DNA of 64,000 bases, taken from positions 62,001 through 126,000 of the forward strand of contig CANXME010002498.1 in NCBI GenBank assembly GCA_948144175.1, read 5' to 3'. The translations under genes and the position numbers were made by a program. Shown here piece by piece: positions 13,269 to 23,739 of the stretch; position 1 is the first letter of the stretch, and each line of letters starts with the position of its first letter. The notes beneath the pieces were generated by a model, which was not told the DNA's origin, did not search any database, and was given only the letters and a program-made list of their open reading frames with translations. The DNA comes from Closterium sp. NIES-65. Lineage: Eukaryota; Streptophyta; Zygnematophyceae; Desmidiales; Closteriaceae.

Positions 13269-14889
13269 CAGGCCCCTAGATTCGTTTTGAGGTAGTCTGA
13301 CGCCTCAGAGTACACCCCTCTTCCTAGTCTGGCCGTCAGAGTTACCTTTTTTTCTATTCTGAAAATTCAGACAAGCACAATTTTTTTTGTCTGAACTGTG
13401 AGAGTTACTTCAAATTTTAAGATGTTCATGCAGTTTCATAACAGCATAGTTATAATAGCATTGAAGCTGATTACAGCATACCAACGCAGATGTGCGGCCA
13501 GAAATGGGGCACTCTGATTGGCCATTTTTCAAGAGTTAGGAACACTGAGTAGTCAGGGTCGAGGTGTGGGTAACATTGCGTGATCAACTCAAAACCCTCA
13601 GACAATGGCCTCGTGCAAGTGCCAAGTGTGGCAAAGCTCACAATCAGCTGACCTGGCAGCAGGCACGGTATCGCTCGGCACTTTTCTGTGCTGGGCGCGC
13701 TGGCAGCAGCAAGAGTTTTCAACCGTGTACACCGTATGTGCGTGGAATATTTTCTGCAAGTTGCAACTTCTAAATTTATACTCGGTTTGGCAAGGGGAAA
13801 TGATGTGCGGTTCTGCTGAAGTACGAGACTCATATGTGACAAGGCTTTCGTTTGCACCAATTCGCTTTTCGCCATGTGCGAGTCGCTAAAATCGTTTTGG
13901 CCATGTGCGATTGGCTATCTAGTTTCATAATTTAAGGGTTATTATAAGCCCCCAATGAATTCGACACTCGTGATAGCGTCGACAAAGTAGTGTATTCTGG
14001 TGCCCCAACTCGAGCAATTTTATCCGGAGGAAATCGTTAGTGCTGGCCCGTACACACGTGGGTGTATCGAAAAGAAGTTTCGAGGAAGTTTCGTTTCAAT
14101 AACCTTTCATTCAGGCTGGCGGAAACCCCTGTATAACTGGTTTCAGAGTGGACCCCCGAAACAAGTCTGAGGCTCAGCCTACACTACCGTCATACCCCGG
14201 ATATAAGCGCCACCCGCGGATAAGCGCCTGGCGCTTTTAATTGGCGTGTGGCGCTTATATCCGGTGCTTGATTATAAGGGCACCCACTGAAGGCTTACGT
14301 ATTATAAGAGCCACCATTTGTATTAGTTTTTTATAAAGTTACTGGAATCTTGTAGCGAAACACACTATTTGCATCCTCACTTGGTGAAATTTCGACCCTT
14401 CACCCTCACGGGACTCACTGCCCCACCCTCGCGCGACTCAACTGACTGCGCGTCCAGTCAGAATGAGCTGTCATGGGGCGAAATGACTCATTCTGACTGT
14501 GTGTGTTGGCAGTTGGCAAACTTACGCGAGATTCTTCTTCACACCCACTATGATCTTGACTCATTTGAAATCGCAATGACAAGATGAACATTTTGAAGTG
14601 AAAACAACTAGATTTCATATATGTCACTGTATAAGCCCCGGCGCTTATAAATTTACTCGATTATAAGCCCACCCCCTAAAAAAAACATGTTTTATTATTG
14701 CCCCCCATGGGGGCTTTTCCGGGGTATGACGGTACTATGACTACGCTGAAATTTCAGACAAGTCAGTTAAAAAAACTCTGAAAAATCAGACAGGGTGCAT
14801 AAAAAAATTCTTGGAGTTCAGACTAGGTAAAAAAAAAAAGTCTGAACGGACTCTGAATCAGACTCCAAAGTCTGATATCTAGGGCCCTG
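13269..14889. mobile_element. hAT-like non-autonomous DNA transposon
   Basis: The left end begins CAGGCCCCTAGAT and the right end, reverse-complemented, begins CAGGGCCCTAGAT, so the terminal inverted repeats match at about 12 of 13 sites. The flanks are an 8-bp near-duplication, TGCACCAC (13261-13268) and TGCACCAG (14890-14897), 7 of 8 matching. Subterminal sequence on both sides is rich in TCTGA/TCAGA blocks and A/T runs. Both the 8-bp duplication and the CAGGG-type ends are typical of hAT elements. No transposase was recognised. A TIR element (14187-14732) is nested inside; without it the element is about 1.07 kb. Confidence 0.72.
14187..14732. mobile_element. Small TIR element of family T, copy 1
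   Basis: The ends are perfect inverted repeats: CCGTCATACCCCGGA at left and its complement at right. They are flanked by TA on both sides, or CACTA/TACTA if a 5-bp duplication is read. Subterminal blocks repeat TATAAGCGCC and GGCGCTTAT in both orientations. The internal sequence is distantly similar to the copy at 42160-42670. There is no transposase. A TA target would fit Tc1/mariner-pogo type elements, which is inference. Confidence 0.75.
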
Positions 14890-14897
14890 TGCACCAG

Positions 14898-15004
14898 CAA
14901 CAAAGATACTTATAACACTAATCTACACAGGTACCATACAATATCAAACACGGTAGGCTCAAACGAGTCCTTGGCAACCACACGTACCGTACTTTCATAT
15001 CAAA
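14898..15004 (-). other. 3' flank of the left GT14 copy
   Basis: This is the short sequence after the stop codon of the minus-strand GT14 copy, up to the hAT-like element. The equivalent flanks of the other two copies (41401-41510 and 59158-59270) share blocks such as a CTGGTCTATTGA segment with each other. Here the homology is weaker and ends at the transposon. It probably corresponds to 3' untranslated sequence. Confidence 0.5.
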
Positions 15005-15525
15005 TCAGATCTGATACTTCTCAATATTTGGGACCTCTTCGTCCTTCCACTCTCCGTTTGTCAACCTCGCATCCCCCTCGGGCACTCGGCATGAGTTGCT
15101 CATGTCTAACAACATGAGAAACCGAGGCAGCATGGCCTCTACCCGTTTGCTTGGTGCTAGTCTCAAGGAGGCTACTAACGTGGTGTTTACTGTAGACGGG
15201 CAGCCAGCTCCACTCTCGATAGTATCACCTCCAGTTGCAGTTGTCCCCCTGTTGCAGGTTACGCTTTCACCATGTGATGTGACTATGAAAGGGGTATTCA
15301 CAGGAGCCTGCCTCCTGTAATGGTTGCACGGTGCAGGGGAGAGCAACCGCTGCAGCCAGCCTATAACACCAACACTGCTGCTGCTGCTGCTGCTGGTGCC
15401 GCTGGTACTGTCAGTGGTGCCATCGCTGGGTGGTAAGTGGAACATTGGAAGGCGAAGCAGAGGAGGAAGGGAGAGAGCACCAGGCGCCTGGCGTGATGCT
15501 GTCAGGCTGTCGCTGCAGTAGCTCC

Positions 15526-16010
15526 CTGCAAGCAAGAACGGGAGGATGGGGCGGGGAGGATGGAGGACGGGTATAGGGGAGGATGAGTGGGATGTGGGAG
15601 GCGATGCATCACTGAAGGCAGGGAGAGAGCACCAGGAGCCTGGCGTGATGCTGTCAGGCTGTCGCTGCAGTAGCTCCCTGCAAGCAAGAACGGGAGGATG
15701 GGCGGGGAGCATGGAGGACGGGTATAGGGGAGGATGAGTGGGATGTGGGAGGCGATGCAACACTGAAGGCAGGGAGAGAGCACCAGGTGACTGGCGTGAT
15801 GCTGTCGGGCTGCCGCTGCAGTAGCTCCCTGCGAGCATGGGATGGGGATAATGGGAAGAGGGAGTGTGGGGTTACAGGAGGATGGTAAGAGGGATGAGAA
15901 GGGAGGGAAACCGAGGCAGCGAAGGCAGGGAGAGAGCACCAGGCGTCAGGGGTGATGCTGTCAGGCTGCCGTTGCAGTAGCTCCCTGCGAGCACAGGAGG
16001 GGGGTGCGAA
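15526..16010 (-). repeat. Exon-6 acceptor-side partial copies, left GT14
   Basis: Upstream (in gene direction) of the full exon 6 there are three more copies of its first part, with acceptors near 15680, 15833 and 15990. Each keeps the CGCAG or TGCAG acceptor and about 60 bp coding for RELLQRQPDSITP and WCSLP, followed by a pyrimidine-rich spacer. The period is about 155 bp. The copy with its acceptor near 15680 is in the same frame as the exon-6 C-terminus, whereas the exon's own start is not. Confidence 0.8.
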
Positions 16011-16429
16011 AAGGAAGGGTGGGGAAACGGAAACAGGAAGATGGGTGTAAAGAAGGATGGAAATAGGGAAGGTGGGTGAGGGGGGATGGGGGTATGGAAG
16101 GATGGGAAGAGGTGAGATGGGGTGAAGGGAAGATGGGTGAGGGAAGACGAGGGTATGGACGGATGGGAAGAATGGGGTTACGTAAGGCAGAGGAGGGATA
16201 AAGAGGGTTGGAAGCTCCCTGTGATGAGTTACCCTAGTGAGACTCAATAGGTACACTTCAACACCAGAGTTCCCTGAACCTACAGTACCTGAACTAGGCA
16301 GAGGAGGGATAGGGAGGAGCAATGACGTAGCTCCTTGTGATGGTTATCTTGGAGAGAGAGTCTTGAGGTATGTACTTGTAGGGTCTGAACTAGTAGCCCG
16401 TGATTCACTATGATTGACTCGGTGCTTGC

Positions 16430-16620
16430 TTGACAGGGTTGACTTGGTTTACTGGGTTGACTTGGTTGACTGGGTTGACTAGGTTGACTTAGTTCACCGG
16501 GTTGACTCGGTTGACTTTGCTGACTTGGTTGACTAAAATGAGTGGGTTGACTAAAATGAGTGGGTTGATTGACTGAGATGAGTGGGTTGACTGAGATGAG
16601 TGGGTTGACTTTTCTTGACT
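16430..16620 (-). repeat. GTCAACC-type repeats in intron 5, left GT14
   Basis: These are short degenerate repeats built on GGTTGACT, read here on the plus strand, including two copies of an 18-bp unit with AAAATGAGTGGGTTGACT. They start just after the exon-5 donor. The other two GT14 copies have the same kind of repeat in the same place. Confidence 0.75.
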
Positions 16621-16799
16621 GGATTCCCTTGCTTGACTCGCTCTCGTACCTGTCAATCCTATCCAGAGTCGGTGAGCCGCGAGGAAACTTCTTGGCAAAT
16701 AGGAAGACACCACTTGTGAAGGCCTCATCGAAAGGGTTGACTCTGAACTTCATTGGTGAAGGCATCTTAAAACGAGTCGTTCTTGAGGGAGTGCTGTGG

Positions 16800-17330
16800 T
16801 GAGGGGATGGGGGAGGGGAGGGGGAAACAGTGGGTGCAGGGGAGGGGAGGAGAGGGGAGGCGAGGGACTATTGAGTTGACTCTGAACTCCACTGGTGAAG
16901 GCATCTTAAAACGACCCCACGGGGGGATGGGGGAGTCGGGGGATACAGGGGGTGCAGGGAGGGGAAGAGAGGGAAGGGATCGACTCAGAACTCCAGTGGT
17001 GACGGAATGAGACAGCTGCAGTGGAGTGAGTGAGAGGGAGGCAAGGGGAGGGGGGAGCGGGTGGGCGGGGGATCATCTTAAGGAGGTAATACCCTGGGAG
17101 GAGGGGGAGGGGGAGAGGGGAGAGGGGGGGAAGAAACAGGGGAAAGCAGGAAGTGAGGGAAGCGGGAGTTGACGAGAAGGTGCAGGGAGGAAGGGGGAAA
17201 GGGGGAAGCAGCTAGATAGGACTCATCTGCATTGGAAAGAAGGGGAGGCGGAGGAATGGGGAAACGGGGGGAAGCAGGAAGTGGGGGGGGGAGGGAGCAG
17301 GTGAGATACCACCCTTCTGTTGTAACGCAC
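16800..17330 (-). other. Purine-rich intron sequence with exon-5 fragments, left GT14
   Basis: On the plus strand this is a GGGGAGGGG-rich stretch, so pyrimidine-rich in gene direction. It contains at least two decayed fragments of the exon-5 start, near 16870-16915 and 16980-17000, each with the GGTGAAGGC or similar core. No independent gene is recognised. Confidence 0.6.
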
Positions 17331-17389
17331 CCTTCTACCAGTTGGCCGTGCCGCACCCCTGCCACTAGCAGCACCGGGCTGCCCTTTGC

Positions 17390-17580
17390 CATGCCATCAC
17401 CGGGGACGCACCGGGCTGCCCTTGGCGAAAGTGGCGATGTGCAGACTGGCGATGTGCAGACTGGCGATGTGCAGACTGGCGATGTGCAGACTGGCGATGT
17501 GCAGACTGGCGATGCGCAGACTGGCGATGTGCAGACTGGCGTTGACGAGGGAGCGGTGGAAGCGGGGCGATTGGCTCTGT
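17390..17580 (-). repeat. Exon-4 donor-side partial copy with a 15-bp expansion (left GT14)
   Basis: On the minus strand this reads as the end of exon 4 (SPRFHRSLVNASLH ... ATFAKGSP). The short peptide block SLHIA is repeated about eight times because a 15-bp unit, GGCGATGTGCAGACT on the plus strand, is tandemly duplicated at about 17431-17546. The expansion stays in frame. It lies in what is now intron 4 or a pseudo-exon. Confidence 0.8.
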
Positions 17581-17595
17581 GTGTCACTAACCGTC

Positions 17596-18638
17596 ACCCT
17601 GAGATGCCACTAACCATCACCCCGAGATGCCACTAACCATCACCCCGAGATGTCACTAACCATCACCCCGAGATGCCACTAACCATCACCCCGAGATGCC
17701 ACTAACCATCACCCCGAGATGCCACTAACCATCACCCCGAGATGCCACTAACCATCACCCCGAGATGTCACTAACCATCACCCCGAGATGCCACTAACCA
17801 TCACCCCGAGATGCCACTAACCATCACCCCGAGATGTCACTAACCATCACCCCGAGATGTCACTAACCATCACCCCGAGATGTCACTAACCATCACCCCG
17901 AGATGTCACTAACCATCACCCCGAGATGCCACTAACCATCACCCCGAGATGCCACTAACCATCACCCCGAGATGTCACTAACCATCACCCCGAGATGTCA
18001 CTAACCATCACCCCGAGATGCCACTAACCATCACCCCGAGATGTCACTAACCATCACCCCGAGATGCCACTAACCATCACCCCGAGATGCCACTAACCAT
18101 CACCCCGAGATGCCACTAACCATCACCCCGAGATGCCACTAACCATCACCCCGAGATGCCACTAACCATCACCCCGAGATGCCACTAACCATCACCCCGA
18201 GACGCCACTAACCATCACCCTGAGATCCCACTAACCATCACCCCGAGATGCCACTAACCATCACCCCGAGATGTCACTAACCATCACCCCGAGATGCCAC
18301 TAACCATCACCCCGAGATGCCACTAACCATCACCCCGAGATGCCACTAACCATCACCCCGAGATGCCACTAACCATCACCCCGAGATGCCACTAACCATC
18401 ACCCCGAGATGCCACTAACCATCGCCCCGAGATGCCACTAACCATCACCCCGAGATGTCACTAACCATCACCCCGAGATGTCACTAACCATAACCCCGAG
18501 ATGTCACTAACCATCACCCCGAGATGCCACTAACCATCACCCCGAGATGCCACTAACCATCACCACGAGATGCCACTAACCATCACCCCGAGATGTCACT
18601 AACCATCACCCCGAGATGCCACTAACCATCACCCCGAG
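17596..18638. repeat. 23-bp minisatellite, left arm (about 45 units)
   Basis: The unit is 23 bp, beginning ATGCCACTAACC and ending CACCCCGAG. Units differ mainly at one position, GCC versus GTC. The array continues in the same phase after the gypsy element, at 27024. Together the arms give about 130 units, roughly 3 kb. It lies within intron 4 of the decayed left GT14 copy, between donor-side exon-4 fragments. Confidence 0.95.
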
Positions 18639-19047
18639 TGTCACCAAATACAGTGGTAAAGAACAATATATTTGGTTGTACGCTATAGTTGGTGTAGTGA
18701 GGTGTAGGATTGGGGTTATGCAACTTTACAGAGGGGTTGTTGAGCTTCAAGGGAATGACGCGAAGTTGGTAGCATGGGGAATTGGGACATTGGGAAGAGC
18801 TACAAGCGCCTCGAGGAGCAGGGAATCTGCAAGCAACCAGTAAGGCACATGGCGACTCGAACCCAACCCAAGGCCATGGAAATGGTCGTGACTCTGGGTA
18901 GGGAATAAAGCAGCCTAGCCTAGACACTAGAACCTGCTCTCTCGTTTTGTTTGCCTACTATAGTGGATTCAATTCACCGTTCTAAGGCTACGGCAGCTAG
19001 GTGATACGCCACTGAGGGCAGCCAGCTTGTGGGGGTAGGAATCTCTC
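18639..19047 (+). repeat. 5' LTR of the gypsy element
   Basis: This is a 409-bp stretch beginning TGTCACCAAATAC, shared with 26487-26895 without visible differences. It contains AATAAA near 18905, a possible polyadenylation signal. The outer flank is a minisatellite unit cut after CGAG. I could not assign the primer site after it with confidence. Confidence 0.9.
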
Positions 19048-19329
19048 ACAAAACGAGAGAGACCTTACTGGCGACATGGATTGCCACGATCAACGTGTGC
19101 AGCGTACGTACTCACGGCGGGAACGATCTCCGTCGCGGAGGAGACGCTCGAGGGAGCGCGGGAGATCGCCGACGCGCTCGCCACGTCGGGCGGCGTACCG
19201 CGCGGATCCGGTGACGCCGACGGACGTGCGAAGGGAAGAAAGCGGGGAGGACCTGCGCGTCAGGTCAGAGCCGTGGAGGCGGCCGACGATCAGCAACCCG
19301 TGGAACCTGGCAGAAGGCCAACGCGGGAC

Positions 19330-20100
19330 GGGTGGAAGGCGTGACAACGCCGACGACGACGGATTGCCCACTGCGCGGGGCGGCGGAAGGCGCGAAAACG
19401 CCGACGACGACGGATCGCCCACTGCGCGGGGCGGCGGAAGGCGTGAAAACGCCGACGACGACGGATCGCCCACTGCGCGGGGCGGCGGAAGGCGTGAAAA
19501 CGCCGACGACGACGGATCGCCCACTGTGCGGGGCGGCGGGAGGCGTGAAAACGCCGACGACGACGGATCGCCCACTGCGCGGGGCGGCGAAAGGCGTGAA
19601 AACGCCGACGACGACGGATCGCCCACTGCGCGGGCCGGCGGAAGGCGTGAAAACGCCGACGACGACGGATCGCCCACTGCGCGGGGCGGCGGAAGGCGTG
19701 AAAACGCCGACGACGACGGATCGCCCACTGCGCGGGGCGGCGGAAGGCGTGAAAACGCCGACGACGACGGATCGCCCACTGTGCGGGGCGGCGGGAGGCG
19801 TGAAAACGCCGACGACGACGGATCGCCCACTGCGCGGGGCGGCGAAAGGCGTGAAAACGCCGACGACGACGGATCGCCCACTGCGCGGGCCGGCGGAAGG
19901 CGTGAAAACGCCGACGACGACGGATCGCCCACTGCGCGGGGCGGCGGAAGGCGTGAAAACGCCGACGACGACGGATCGCCCACTGCGCGGGCCGGCGGAA
20001 GGCGTGAAAACGCCGACGACGACGGATTGCCCACTGCGCGGGGCGGCGGAAGGCGTGACGCGGCCGACGAGGAGGAGTTCCCCACTCCGCGGGGCGGCGG
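19330..20100 (+). repeat. 51-bp coding repeats in the gypsy gag N-terminus
   Basis: Fourteen near-identical 17-residue units with the core GGRRENADDDGSPTAR are followed by two diverged units. Single-residue variants (VR, GGE, AGG, LP) recur in the same order with a period of five units (255 bp), which shows block duplication. The units are Arg/Asp-rich and probably disordered. The array is open in additional frames on both strands, which produces long spurious reading frames. Confidence 0.9.
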
Positions 20101-21481
20101 AAAGCGCGACATCGCCAACGACGAGCAGGCTTTCCCTGTTGCGCGGGAAGGAGGAGGGCAGAGGTACAAGAGGAGGGATGAAAGGGAGCGAGCCCGACAC
20201 GGAAAGGTGCGGGGGGAGGACGAGGAGCACGGGAACGAGGAGTACTCACCTGCGGGACGGCAGGGAGAGGGAAAGAGAGCATCAGCGGGTGTCTACCGCT
20301 CGCCTGAGCCGAGACCAGGATATGACCGCCGACGGCGCATGGCGATGGGTGAAGGTCGGTGGGCCGAGCGGGAACAGCGGGAAGAGAGGTTGGACTATGA
20401 GGAGCGACGTCAGCAGAGCCCGCCTGAGTGGGAGCGGGTGTGCAACAGAGAAGGACGAGAAAGGGGAAGGCGATCACCGCACGGCTCCAGAGCAGAAGGA
20501 GGAGGTCGGCAGCGGAGGGAGCAAGAGTGGCATCGCCAGGAACGTTCACCTGTGCGGGGAAATGGACGTTGGGAGGATCAGGAAAGGTGCAGGAGACAGA
20601 GCGAAGACGACCAGAGGAAAGGTCGGAGTCCAAGTGGCACTAGGAGGCTATGGCAGCATGGAGAAGGATCTAGTGGGGCCAGGGCAGCTCGTGAGGGACT
20701 GGAGCGAGCACTGTACGGGACAAGCGCAGGAAGCAGAGGAGACAAAGGAAAGCAGCGAGGGGCTGCTCTGCCAGATCGGGGAGGCTCGGGGAGTTGGGAT
20801 TGGGGGAGATGGGGCGCAACGGCAGCACCACGGGTGGAGGTGCCGGTGCGCTTCACAGGGAACGAGAACACAGGACCAAGCCTCAAGAACTACCTGATGC
20901 AGATCAGCAATGTGAAGTATCGGTGCGATCGAAGCGGGATGGACCCCATAGACTTCTTCTTGAGCCTGCCAAACACACTCGGGGGGGAAGCAGAAACCCT
21001 ATATCGCATGAAGATGGGAGAGTGGTTGAGGAGGGCCGATGAAGATGAGGAGGACCCGACGGTGCTATTTCTGGACCGGCTGAGAAAGCAGTTTCCAGGG
21101 CACACAGCGGCGCGCATCAAAGAGTTTCAAGAGTTCAAGAGGAGGGACGAGGAATCTTTGCTAACGTACTACGGCCGGCTGATGAATCTAGCGGAGGACG
21201 TGGTGTGCACGGACAGCAGTATGGTCATTAGTAAATTCCTAAATGGGCTGGACAAGGGACTGGCAGGGGGACTGAGAATGCGGGTCTACGAGCTGGGAGC
21301 AGACGCGACACCTGAAGAGGTGTTTGAGCTAGCAGAGAGAGTGGAGCTGGCACAGAGAAAGTATGAGGTGTACCTGCCGCGGCCAACAGAGAGGAAGAAT
21401 CCTGCTTGGGCTGCAGCAATGATACCTGAGACGGGAGGAAGAGAAGAGAGCCGACAGGAAAGAGGAGCTGAGACACGCACC

Positions 21482-21632
21482 TGCCACCGATGCAAGCAGC
21501 CAGGGCATCTGATGAGAAATTGCAGGAATTGCGACACCTGTGGGAAGCCAGGACACCGCCGAAGGGACTGCCCGGATGCACCCAGCTGCGAGGTGTGTGG
21601 GAAGCGGGGGCATAAGGGGAAGGACTGCTACC
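21482..21632 (+). other. Three CCHC zinc knuckles of the gypsy gag
   Basis: Three successive CX2CX4HX4C knuckles are visible: CHRCKQPGHLMRNC, CDTCGKPGHRRRDC and CEVCGKRGHKGKDC. In gag proteins these bind the element's RNA during packaging. Three in a row is more than the one or two usual for plant gypsy gag. Confidence 0.9.
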
Positions 21633-22505
21633 AACGCACAGGAGGGCCAAGGAGGACGCCAGAGGAGATAGAAGGGCAGATAGGGAGATTGCAAGCGCAG
21701 CTGCAGGCACTGGGAGGGAAGAAGGAGAAAGAGGCAGGATTGTATGCAAGGGAAGAGGATGACGAAGCAGAGGTGATAGATGAGCCAGCGCTTGAGTACA
21801 ATTTCATGGTGTTGCGCAGCCGAGAGGAGTTGGGCCTGCGCAGCGGGGGCAGGGATGGACGAAAAGAGCAAGTGGTGAGGGAGAGGAGCAGGCCAAAGAG
21901 AGCTCCAGAGGAGAAGGGTAGAGGGGAAGAAGAGCCAGCCAGGCATCCCAAGGAACGGCTAGCCAGTCAAGCGACGGTGCTGGTGGCAGGAGCGGGAACA
22001 GTGGCAGTGGGAGGGGAAGTGGCAAGAACTGCGATCATAGATACGGGGGCACAGAGTGTGATGTTGGGGAGGCGGTTAGCAGAGAAGCTGGGGCTGAACG
22101 GGCCGGGACAGCACATAAAACGAGGAATGCTAGTAATGACAGCAGAGGGAGGTGAGCCTAAGTCCCTGCCGTGCACCAAGACTCCAGTGGAGATAGTCCT
22201 GATGCCGGGGAAGGAGGAGCAGACTAGTATAAGGCTGCAGTGTGGGATTTCAGACTCAGAAGATTTTGATGTACTGCTAGGCACAGACCTGATTTGGGGA
22301 GTAGGGATGACCATCTGCACGTGGAAAGAAAAGGTAAAGTTTCGGAAGCAGTATTGGGAGCGGGGGAGCAAGACGGGAGAGCTGCCTGTGTCATTCACTA
22401 AGCAGGAGCCAAAGAGGGCGTACACGGGCGAGCAGATGGGGACCAGGGAGAGAGGGAGAGCAGGGATCGTGGGAAAAGCAGCAGCAGTCAACGCATGGCA
22501 AGAGC

Positions 22506-23480
22506 CGATAAAGCTGGTCGAGCTGTTCGGGGGAATAGGAGCAGGGCTGGCAGCAGTGCTCAAGGCAGGAGTGGCCGTGAGGGAATGGGTATACGTGGAA
22601 AATAACGAACAGGTGAGGAAGATGGCAGAGCACCATGCGAGAAAGCTGCAGCAAGAGTACCCCGAGCTACTAGAAGAAGCAGTGATAGTGAAGGCAATGC
22701 GAGGAACAGTGACTGATGTAAGAAGCATCACGCGGGAGGTGGTGAGGAGCTGGGGGCATGTGGACCTGCTGGTGGCCGGATGGGAGTGTCAGGCTGTGTC
22801 AAGGGCAGGGAAAGGAAAGGGATTAGGAGATCCAAGAGGGGCGCTGCTAGTGAACTTGCTGTGCATCATAGACTGGATTAAGGAAGGATAAGAGAAGGTG
22901 GTATACCTGCTGGAGCACCTGGATCTGGAAGGGGACTGCAGGGAGCCTGTCAGGAAAGTGCGGGAGTTAGTGACAAGGAAGCTGGGGAAGGGGGTAAGAT
23001 GTGATGCGGCCAGGCTGGGGGCACGAGCTCATCGTGTCCGGCGATACTGGCAGAACGTGGTCACAGATGAGCAACTGCAGCAGGAGCTGGATGGAATACG
23101 CAGGGACTGGAGCCGGACCGTGCGAGAGATTTTAGAGCCCGGTAGGACAGCGGCACCTGTTAGGAAAGGCAGGCATGAGACACAATGCCCATGCAACAAA
23201 GTGGGGGCAGAGCGCAGGGCGTGGCCGACATTAGTGGGGTACGAAGGGGCAGCTGGGTTCAGAGAGGAAGACGGGCTGCCAGGAGAAGGCATGGTGTATG
23301 ACTGCCGTTCGAAGAGATGGGAGGAGCCAAGTGCGTTAGAAAGGGAATTAGCAATGGGGTATGGAGAGGAGGCCACCAAGGCAGCAGGGGTGACAGAAAA
23401 GGAGAGAAGAAGAGCATTAGGACAGGCCATGGACGGACAAGTTATGCAGTGGTTACTGAGGCGGATGTGGAGAGGGCTGG
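22506..23480 (+). other. DNMT3-like cytosine-5 methyltransferase domain inside the gypsy element
   Basis: Motifs occur in the order of the DNMT3/DRM-type catalytic domain. There is a SAM-binding motif I (LVELFGGIGAGLAA, about 22509), an acidic motif II (VENNE), a GTVTDVRSI segment like motif III, and a Cys-containing motif IV region (DLLVAG...CQAVS, about 22765-22800) followed by GKGKGLGDPRG. Then come a YLLEHLD segment where motif VI is expected, AHRVRRYWQN (about 23025), like the AHRARYFWGN block of DNMT3, and a final block with ERELAMGYG and RRALGQAMDGQVMQWLL (about 23335-23460), like the end of DNMT3 catalytic domains. DNMT3 enzymes methylate cytosine in DNA de novo using SAM. The placement between protease and RT is in line with the element's own frame. 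Whether it is active cannot be told from sequence. Confidence 0.85.
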
Positions 23481-23739
23481 TGCTAGAAGAGGAAGGAGGA
23501 GAAGAGAGTGTGGGGACGAGGGTGAAAAAGGTGGGGGCATGGGTATGCATGGCAGCCAAGGAAGAGCCAGCATGGGTCGTGGGGAATGCAATGAGTGAGA
23601 AAGGAAAAGAGGCAATGCAGGCGGTGCTGGCGAGGTATAGGCACGCCTTCGCGTTTACTATGCAGGAGCTGGGGAAGTGCACTGTGAAGGAGATGGAGCT
23701 GAAGCTGGTGACGGATGAGCCGGTATTCCAGAGGAAGCG

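Noticed and set aside
13471-13889. Overlapping short frames in the hAT-like element as a transposase remnant
   Set aside because: No hAT transposase or dimerisation motif is visible. The frames are short and on both strands.
14369-14627. Short frames inside the TIR element as a transposase
   Set aside because: They are under 75 codons with no DDE or helix-turn-helix motif, and the homologous region of the other copy is not open in the same way.
19090-20633. Long minus-strand reading frames (over 300 codons) across the gypsy gag repeats
   Set aside because: They are the complement of the 51-bp repeat, which lacks stops in several frames. They show only the repeat, with no independent motif.
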